Shown here: positions 58,780-64,000 of the stretch, piece by piece
How positions within the stretch are numbered: position 1 is the stretch's first letter
Layout: each line of letters opens with the position of its first letter
Assembly: GCF_001314605.1 (NCBI RefSeq)
Contig: NZ_LIHP01000010.1
Coordinates: 62,001 to 126,000, forward strand
Length of the DNA stretch: 64,000 nucleotides
Direction: 5' to 3'
Source: Marinobacter sp. HL-58
Lineage (GTDB): Bacteria > Pseudomonadota > Gammaproteobacteria > Pseudomonadales > Oleiphilaceae
The notes under the pieces: model-generated
What the model was told of the DNA's origin: nothing
Seen by the model: only the letters and a program-made list of their open reading frames with translations
Database searches by the model: none
Position numbers and translations under genes: made by a program

Positions 58780-59844
58780 ATGACAGATCCGACCGATCAA
58801 ATACTGCAAGATCTGCCCCGCCAGATCCGCGCCTGGGCCCTTGAACTGGGCTTCAGTGACGCCGGTATCACGCTGCCGGATACCGGCATTCACGGTGAAC
58901 GCCTGAACAACTGGCTCAAGGAAGGCTTGCATGGCGAGATGTCATACATGGCCGACCATGGCGACAAACGCTATACCCCCACATCCCTTGTGGAGGGAAC
59001 ACGGCGGGTCATCTCCGTCCGGCTGGACTACCTGCCGGCACCTGATAATCCGGGGCGGGTGCTCACTAACCGGGAGAAGGCCTATGTCACCCGGTATGCG
59101 GTGGGGCGCGACTACCACAAACTGATGCGCAAACGGCTGGCAACCCTGGCAAAAAGAATTGATAGCGCTGTATCGGGCTACGATTACCGGGCTTTCGTGG
59201 ACAGCGCCCCGGTTCTGGAGCGCGCTTTGGCGCAGCGCGCCGGGCTTGGCTGGATCGGCAAGAACAACATGCTGATTCACCCCAGGGCCGGCTCGTTTTT
59301 CTTTCTCGGGGAGATTTTTACCAGCGCACCACTGCCACTCGATGAACCTTTCGAGAAGGAGCACTGTGGCAGCTGCGCCGCCTGCCTGAATATTTGCCCC
59401 ACGGACGCTTTCGAAGGCCCCCACAAGCTGGATGCCCGCAAATGCATCAGCTACCTCACCATCGAACTGAAGGGAAGCATTCCGGAGGAATTGCGTTCAA
59501 AGATGGGCAACCGCGTCTTTGGCTGCGACGATTGCCAGCTGGTCTGCCCCTGGAACAAGTTCAGCAAACCGACTGCAGAAAAAGATTTCCAGCCCCGCCA
59601 TGGCCTGGACAACAGCGAACTGGCCACTCTTTTCCTGTGGACCGAGGAGGAATTCCTCAAACGCACCGAAGGCTCCGCCATCCGCCGCACCGGCTATGAA
59701 GGCTGGCTGCGGAACCTGGCGGTGGGCCTGGGCAACGCCCCCTCCACCATCCCGGTGATCGAAGCCCTGAAACAGCGGGCGGACCATCCATCGGACATGG
59801 TCCGGGAGCATGTGCACTGGGCCCTGCAGCGCCACGGCTTATAA
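58780..59844 (+). CDS. queG: Epoxyqueuosine reductase QueG
   Basis: 354 residues. QueG reduces epoxyqueuosine to queuosine in tRNA using cobalamin and two 4Fe-4S clusters. The cobalamin-dependent N-terminal part includes [20 protein letters not shown] and [11 protein letters not shown]. Cluster motifs are [16 protein letters not shown] and [18 protein letters not shown]-like C-terminal tail ends with [14 protein letters not shown]. It is divergent from nnr; its last 6 nt overlap the convergent orn end. Confidence 0.95.
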   Translation: MTDPTDQILQDLPRQIRAWALELGFSDAGITLPDTGIHGERLNNWLKEGLHGEMSYMADHGDKRYTPTSLVEGTRRVISVRLDYLPAPDNPGRVLTNREKAYVTRYAVGRDYHKLMRKRLATLAKRIDSAVSGYDYRAFVDSAPVLERALAQRAGLGWIGKNNMLIHPRAGSFFFLGEIFTSAPLPLDEPFEKEHCGSCAACLNICPTDAFEGPHKLDARKCISYLTIELKGSIPEELRSKMGNRVFGCDDCQLVCPWNKFSKPTAEKDFQPRHGLDNSELATLFLWTEEEFLKRTEGSAIRRTGYEGWLRNLAVGLGNAPSTIPVIEALKQRADHPSDMVREHVHWALQRHGL

Positions 59845-60381
59845 CCGGAAGAAATGCTCACGGTAATGGCGTAACTCGTTGATGGAGTCGCGGATATCGT
59901 CCAGCGCCAGATGACTACCCTTTTTCTTGACCCCCTCCAACACATCCGGCCGCCAGCGCCGGGCCAGCTCCTTGATGGTACTGACATCCAGATTGCGGTA
60001 ATGGAAAAAGGCTTCCAGCTCAGGCATGTACTTCACAAGGAAACGCCGGTCCTGGCCAATGCTGTTGCCACACAGTGGTGACTGCCCCGGCTCAAGATAA
60101 CGCTGGAGAAACTCCAGTGTTTTCTGCTCAGCATCGATTTCACTGAACTTGCTGTCTTTTACTCGCTGGGTGAGCCCGCTTTCACCATGTGTTCGGGTAC
60201 ACCACTCATCCATCTCGCTGAGCAGTTTGTCGGATTGGTGGACAGCAATAACCGGCCCCTCTTCGATGGTATTCAGCTCAGAATCGGTAACGATCGTCGC
60301 TATCTCGATAATGCGCTCTTTCTCCGGGTCCAGCCCGGTCATCTCCAGGTCAATCCAGACGAGGTAATTGGCTTCTGGCAT
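59839..60381 (-). CDS. orn: Oligoribonuclease
   Basis: 180 residues of the DEDDh 3'-5' exonucleases. Orn finishes RNA decay and clears pGpG made from c-di-GMP, an indirect link to the PilZ protein at 12.2 kb. The acidic motifs are [29 protein letters not shown] and [18 protein letters not shown]. Length matches E. coli (181). GGGAG 7 nt before the ATG gives a good ribosome site. Near-universal neighbour of queG and rsgA in this group. Confidence 0.97.
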   Translation of the reverse strand: MPEANYLVWIDLEMTGLDPEKERIIEIATIVTDSELNTIEEGPVIAVHQSDKLLSEMDEWCTRTHGESGLTQRVKDSKFSEIDAEQKTLEFLQRYLEPGQSPLCGNSIGQDRRFLVKYMPELEAFFHYRNLDVSTIKELARRWRPDVLEGVKKKGSHLALDDIRDSINELRHYREHFFRL

Positions 60382-60412
60382 TCATTAACTCCCAGCCTTC
60401 TGTTACGTGCAT

Positions 60413-60520
60413 GGGCAGCCGGTTATTGCTTCCCGGGATACGCTACAAGCACATCCCTGTGCGCTCGACTGAAACCATCCCTGGTTTCAGACGATCCCGG
60501 GAAGCAATAACCGGCTGCCC
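60413..60520 (+). repeat. Composite two-armed hairpin element, copy 9
   Basis: A 27-bp perfect outer stem (60413-60439 with 60494-60520; GGGCAGCCGGTTATTGC then TTCCCGGGAT). The 54-nt loop is ACGCTACAAGC, arm 1 GCACATCCCTGTGC, then GCTCGA, arm 2 CTGAAACCATCC / CTGGTTTCAG and ACG. It lies between divergent orn and rsgA, alone. Confidence 0.87.
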
Positions 60521-60638
60521 TCATAATATTGGTAATATATCGGCCCGCAATGCAATAACTAACAGGCCCTGAGGACATCATTCCCGTATGATGTTACAGC
60601 AATCATCATTCTCCAGCAGGAAATAAACGACCCGGTAT

Positions 60639-61694
60639 ATGGCTAAACGTCGACTCAATAAACAGCAGCAATGGCGCATCAAGAAAATACAGCAGGAGCG
60701 GGCCACCCGGGCGGCCAGGAAAGAAGAGTCCATTGGTGAAAAACTGGACGCCGGGGATCTGGGGCCGGAACAGCAGGGACTGGTGATTGCCCATTACGGC
60801 CAGCAACTGGACGTGGAAGCCCTGGAAGGGGAAGACACCGGCAAGGTATTACGCTGCTTTGTCAGGGCCAATATCGACAGCCTGGTGACCGGTGACAAGG
60901 TCATCTGGCGGCCCGGAAGCGACGGAACCGGGGTAATTGTCGCCCGCTGTGACCGCAACTCACTCCTGCAGCGGCCGGACAACTTTGGTGCTCTCAAGCC
61001 CGTTGCTGCCAACATCGACCATATCATCCTGGTGATTGCGCCGGAGCCGGAACCCCACGACAACCTGATTGATCGCTATCTGGTGGCGGCAGAAAGCACC
61101 GACATTCCGGTGATTATCCTGCTGAACAAGACCGACCTGATCAATGACCAGAACCGGGAATCCATCGACAACCTGCTGGCCCGCTATGAAAAACTAGGCT
61201 ATCGCACGGAGCGAACCTCAGCGAAGACTCTTGAAGGCGAGCAGGCGGTTCGGGTGGAGGATCTGGTAAAGGACCAGACCAGTGTCTTCGTGGGTCAGTC
61301 CGGAGTTGGCAAGTCGTCCATTATCCAGACACTGCTCCCGGACGAGGCCATACGGGTTGGCGCCATATCGGAAAGCACCGGCAAGGGCATTCATACCACC
61401 ACCACCGCGAAACTGTTCCACCTCGATTGCGGCGGCGATCTGATTGACTCACCGGGTATCCGGGAATTCGGCCTCTGGCACATGACGCCCCAGGAAATCG
61501 AGTACGGCTTCCGGGAAATCCGTGACCTGATCGGCCACTGCAAATTCCGCAATTGCAGCCATATGGGCGAACCGGGCTGCGCAATCGCCCAGGCTGCCGC
61601 GGACGGCCGCATCAGTGTGGAACGGATGAAGAGTTTCAAGCGGATCCTGCAGGATATGGCCGAACAGAATGCCCGGGGGCTGAAAGCCGATTAA
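60639..61694 (+). CDS. rsgA: Small ribosomal subunit biogenesis GTPase RsgA
   Basis: 351 residues. RsgA is a circularly permuted GTPase that checks late 30S maturation. A basic N-terminus (MAKRRLNKQQQWRIKKIQQE) and an OB domain precede the G4 motif ILLNKTDL, then G1 FVGQSGVGKSSII and G3 DSPGIREF, in permuted order. The zinc site is CKFRNCSHMGEPGCAI. The ATG at 60639 has AGGAAA 19 nt upstream, a long spacing. It ends 5 nt before the convergent motB. Confidence 0.96.
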   Translation: MAKRRLNKQQQWRIKKIQQERATRAARKEESIGEKLDAGDLGPEQQGLVIAHYGQQLDVEALEGEDTGKVLRCFVRANIDSLVTGDKVIWRPGSDGTGVIVARCDRNSLLQRPDNFGALKPVAANIDHIILVIAPEPEPHDNLIDRYLVAAESTDIPVIILLNKTDLINDQNRESIDNLLARYEKLGYRTERTSAKTLEGEQAVRVEDLVKDQTSVFVGQSGVGKSSIIQTLLPDEAIRVGAISESTGKGIHTTTTAKLFHLDCGGDLIDSPGIREFGLWHMTPQEIEYGFREIRDLIGHCKFRNCSHMGEPGCAIAQAAADGRISVERMKSFKRILQDMAEQNARGLKAD

Positions 61695-61699
61695 ACGGC

Positions 61700-62659
61700 C
61701 TACCAGTTAAGTTCCCCTTCCCCGGGCTCTTCCTGTTCTTCAGCCCAGTCACCTTCCTCCAGACGCTCCATGGCTTCCTGCTGTTCCTCTTCAGAAGGCG
61801 CGGTCAGATCGATGAGGGGCTCATTTGACCGGCTGGCGTTGCTCTGGATGCCCTCCGCCGTCTTCTTGTTCAATACGATGATGGAAATACGGCGATTGAC
61901 CGGGGCCTGTGGGTCGTCCTGATCGAACAGGACGGAATCGCTCAGGCCCACAACCCGCCCGATCTGCTCTTGCCTGACGCCACCGGCCACCAGTGCACGG
62001 CGGGCGGTGTTGGCGCGATCCGCTGACAGTTCCCAGTTGGTATAGCCGGGGCGGCCACTGAAGGGGGTGGAGTCGGTATGACCGGTGATGCTGAGCTTGT
62101 TGTTAACGGTGCCCAGTGTTTTGGCCAGCTCGAACAGGATGTCCTGGGAATAGTACTTGAGCTCGGCACGGCCGCTGTCGAACATCGGGCGCTGGGAACG
62201 GTCAACAATCTGGATTCGCAGGCCCTCGCTGGTGATGTCGATTAACAGCTGGTCCTTGAACTCCTGCAGGGTTTCGTTCTGCTCGATACGCTCTTTCAGA
62301 TCCTGAAACAGCTCTTCCATCTGTTGCTGTTCCAGGGTCTGGGACAGTTCCTCAACCACCTGATCTTCAATCTGGATATCGCTGCTCTCGATATCCTCGC
62401 TGCTTTCGTTGATGACTGATGCACTGCCTTCCAGGTCGACAGGATTGGGAGACCCGCCCTCGGTAAAGCCGACAGGGTCCTTGAAGTACCCCTCGACCGC
62501 CAGCTTCTGCTCCGGGGAGGCCGTGGCAGTCAGCCAGAGCACGAGGAAAAACGCCATCATGGCGGTGGCAAAGTCGGCGAACGCCACTTTCCAGGACCCA
62601 CCGTGATGCCCGGCGACAACCTTCCTTTTTCGTTTTACGATGATTGGCTGTTCTTCCAA
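61700..62659 (-). CDS. motB: Flagellar motor stator protein MotB
   Basis: 319 residues. One membrane segment contains the proton-binding aspartate: WKVAFADFATAMMAFFLVLWL. A long acidic, Glu/Gln-rich linker (about residues 85-145) follows. The OmpA-like peptidoglycan-binding domain has LSITGHTDSTPF and NWELSADRANTARRALVAGG. The tail is acidic. It follows motA by 29 nt and forms the stator with it. Confidence 0.96.
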   Translation of the reverse strand: MEEQPIIVKRKRKVVAGHHGGSWKVAFADFATAMMAFFLVLWLTATASPEQKLAVEGYFKDPVGFTEGGSPNPVDLEGSASVINESSEDIESSDIQIEDQVVEELSQTLEQQQMEELFQDLKERIEQNETLQEFKDQLLIDITSEGLRIQIVDRSQRPMFDSGRAELKYYSQDILFELAKTLGTVNNKLSITGHTDSTPFSGRPGYTNWELSADRANTARRALVAGGVRQEQIGRVVGLSDSVLFDQDDPQAPVNRRISIIVLNKKTAEGIQSNASRSNEPLIDLTAPSEEEQQEAMERLEEGDWAEEQEEPGEGELNW

Positions 62660-62688
62660 GAAACTGCTCCAGACGGCTCTTATTCAGA

Positions 62689-63540
62689 TTATTTCGAACG
62701 CACGTGGTCGTTCAGTTCTTGGAACCCCGGTCGCTTATCCGACGGCAGGGATTTGCGGCCAAACTCGATGGCCATTTGCGGCGCCTGGCCCGACACTGTG
62801 GCCACTATCGCCGATTTCACACACTCGTAGGCCTTGAGCTCGTAGCGGGCCGAATGTTCCATGGCGATGGAAACGGGCCCGACAAAGCCATAGCCCATCC
62901 AGATGCCCAGGAAGGTACCGACCAGCGCAGCGGCAACGCTAAGGCCGATTTTTTCAGGCCCTTCGGTGAGAAAGTTCATGGTGATGACGATACCGAGAAC
63001 AGCGGCGACGATCCCCAGGCCCGGTAGCGCATCCGCGATCTTGTTCACCGCATGGGCCGGCTCTTCCAGTTCGTGCTGGCGGCTTTCAATCTCGTTCTCC
63101 ATCATGCCTTCCAGTTCATGGGTTGCCATATTCCCAGAGCTTATAATGCGCAGGTAATCGGTAATAAAGGCGAGCAGATACTTTGATTTCATGATCGCCG
63201 GATAACGGCTGAAAATCTGGCTGTCCTGAGGATTGTCGATGTCCTCCTCTATGGCCATGACGCCCTGTTTTCGGGATTTATCGAAAACCTCATACATCAG
63301 GCTGAGCAGGTCCATGTAAAAGGACTTGTTATAGGGCGAACCGGTCAACTGGTTGAGAATGCCCTTGCCGACTTCCTTCACCGTGTGCATGGGATTCGCT
63401 ATCACGAATGAACCCACTGCGGCACCGCCAATGATCAGGATTTCCGTAGGCTGCCATAACACCATGAGATTACCGCCATGGAGAACATACCCCCCCAGGA
63501 CGCTTGCAATTACAACAACTGCACCGATTATGAGTAGCAT
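62689..63540 (-). CDS. motA: Flagellar motor stator protein MotA
   Basis: 283 residues with four membrane segments: the first LLIIGAVVVIASVLGGYVLHG, then ILIIGGAAVGSFVIA, and two near residues 165-225 (LPGLGIVAAVLGIVITMNF; SVAAALVGTFLGIWMGYGFV). The cytoplasmic loop holds the charged residues that contact FliG (ESRQHELEEPAHAV region). MotA and MotB conduct protons to drive the flagellum. The ribosome site is weak. A sigma-28-like -10 (CCCGATAA, minus strand, 63568-63575) lies upstream. Confidence 0.95.
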   Translation of the reverse strand: MLLIIGAVVVIASVLGGYVLHGGNLMVLWQPTEILIIGGAAVGSFVIANPMHTVKEVGKGILNQLTGSPYNKSFYMDLLSLMYEVFDKSRKQGVMAIEEDIDNPQDSQIFSRYPAIMKSKYLLAFITDYLRIISSGNMATHELEGMMENEIESRQHELEEPAHAVNKIADALPGLGIVAAVLGIVITMNFLTEGPEKIGLSVAAALVGTFLGIWMGYGFVGPVSIAMEHSARYELKAYECVKSAIVATVSGQAPQMAIEFGRKSLPSDKRPGFQELNDHVRSK

Positions 63541-63567
63541 GGAAAGAGAACAAACCTTCTGTGATTG

Positions 63568-63575
63568 TTATCGGG
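63568..63575 (-). promoter_or_regulatory. Possible sigma-28 (FliA) -10 box for motA
   Basis: On the minus strand CCCGATAA differs from the FliA -10 consensus GCCGATAA by one base. The sequence 11 nt further upstream (CTGGCTTC) does not fit the TAAAGTTT -35, so this is weak. Confidence 0.3.
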
Positions 63576-63720
63576 AAACCGCGACTGAAGCCAGGCTGTC
63601 ATTCCGCTTTGCACAGATAATAGCAAGCACCGGTCAGAACCGCGAAGGTGTGAAACAATTTCTATACACGCGGCACGGTTTGGTAGACTTTGCTCCTTTG
63701 AGCGCCAAGGATCACCCCTG

Positions 63721-64000
63721 ATGTACGACAAGCTTTTTGTAACGGGCCAATACGTAGCACCGCAACTGGCCATTTCCCGCCTTGCCGGCCGCCTCGCAGA
63801 CAACGAAAGCGTTCCGGCGCTCAAAAATCGCGTTATAAACTGGTTTATCGGCCGCTATGGCGTAGACATGAGCGAAGCACTTGAATCGGATCCTGCCGCC
63901 TACCCCAGTTTCAATGCCTTTTTTACCCGTGCCCTGAAACCGGGCCTGCGGCCAGTGGACACACGTGAGTCTGTACTGGTGAGCCCTGTGGACGGCGCCA
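63721..64000 (+). CDS. psd: Phosphatidylserine decarboxylase, N-terminal part
   Basis: The reading frame from ATG at 63721 runs through the window edge, 93 full codons. It begins MYDKLFVTGQYVAPQLAISR and contains NWFIGRYGVDM, SFNAFFTRALKPGLRPVD and VSPVDGA, all typical of Psd proenzymes. Psd makes phosphatidylethanolamine in the inner membrane after self-cleavage to a pyruvoyl enzyme at an LGST site, which lies beyond the window. orn-rsgA-motAB-psd synteny supports the call. AAGGA lies 9-10 nt upstream. Confidence 0.95.
   Translation, partial: MYDKLFVTGQYVAPQLAISRLAGRLADNESVPALKNRVINWFIGRYGVDMSEALESDPAAYPSFNAFFTRALKPGLRPVDTRESVLVSPVDGA

Overview
The window looks like a chromosome segment of a marine gammaproteobacterium close to Marinobacter (family-level placement is inference, from protein similarity recalled from memory and gene order). 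It is GC-rich and densely coded, with 53 complete or partial protein genes. No rRNA, tRNA, CRISPR array, prophage or insertion sequence was recognised. Nearly all genes are core housekeeping genes in neighbourhoods shared with Pseudomonas and its relatives.

Layout. 1-6.4 kb (minus strand): the cell-shape operon mreB-mreC-mreD followed by maf, rng and yhdP (cut by the window edge). 6.7-10 kb: gatCAB, the tRNA amidotransferase. 10.5-19.3 kb: rimO, a PilZ protein, cysD-cysN, yejK, trmH and miaB. 19.8-29 kb: phoH-ybeY-corC-lnt, a zinc-ribbon gene, then leuS-lptE-holA. 29-34 kb: a small helical protein, an EndA-like protein that seems to lack its catalytic residues, and two related large acyl-CoA dehydrogenases. 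34-40 kb: a SprA-related putative metalloprotease, a small rod-like protein and the biotin operon bioB-F-H-C-D, divergent from comF. 40.7-45.6 kb: an FAD oxidoreductase, srkA, two small membrane-anchored unknowns and cmoA-cmoB (tRNA U34 modification). 45.6-58.7 kb (minus strand): nnr-tsaE-ami-mutL-miaA-hfq-hflX-hflK-hflC-hisZ-purA, a classic gammaproteobacterial supercluster. 58.8-64 kb: queG, orn, rsgA, motA-motB and the start of psd.

The most unusual content lies between the genes. Nine copies of a composite inverted repeat are present. Each has a perfect outer stem of 21-29 bp whose sequence is different at every locus. Each stem encloses a loop of about 52-57 nt that begins ACGC and holds two inner hairpins, both capped by CATCC(A/C)TG or CGTCC(A/C)TG. 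Inner-stem bases co-vary between copies. Several copies lie as inverted pairs, twice with a REPIN (a pair of inverted REP sequences) between them. Copies occur in divergent promoter regions as well as behind genes, so simple termination does not explain them. A second, simpler hairpin class, with a GGAAAAAG/CTTTTTC inner stem and an AACTCGCTGCGCTC apex, flanks yejK. I do not know a name for either family.

Other points: mreC appears to start at an ATT codon; CysN carries a shrunken C-terminal APS-kinase remnant without a P-loop; two overlapping PsrA-like boxes lie upstream of one acyl-CoA dehydrogenase. Several tRNA-modification genes (trmH, miaA, miaB, cmoA, cmoB, queG, tsaE) are scattered through the window.
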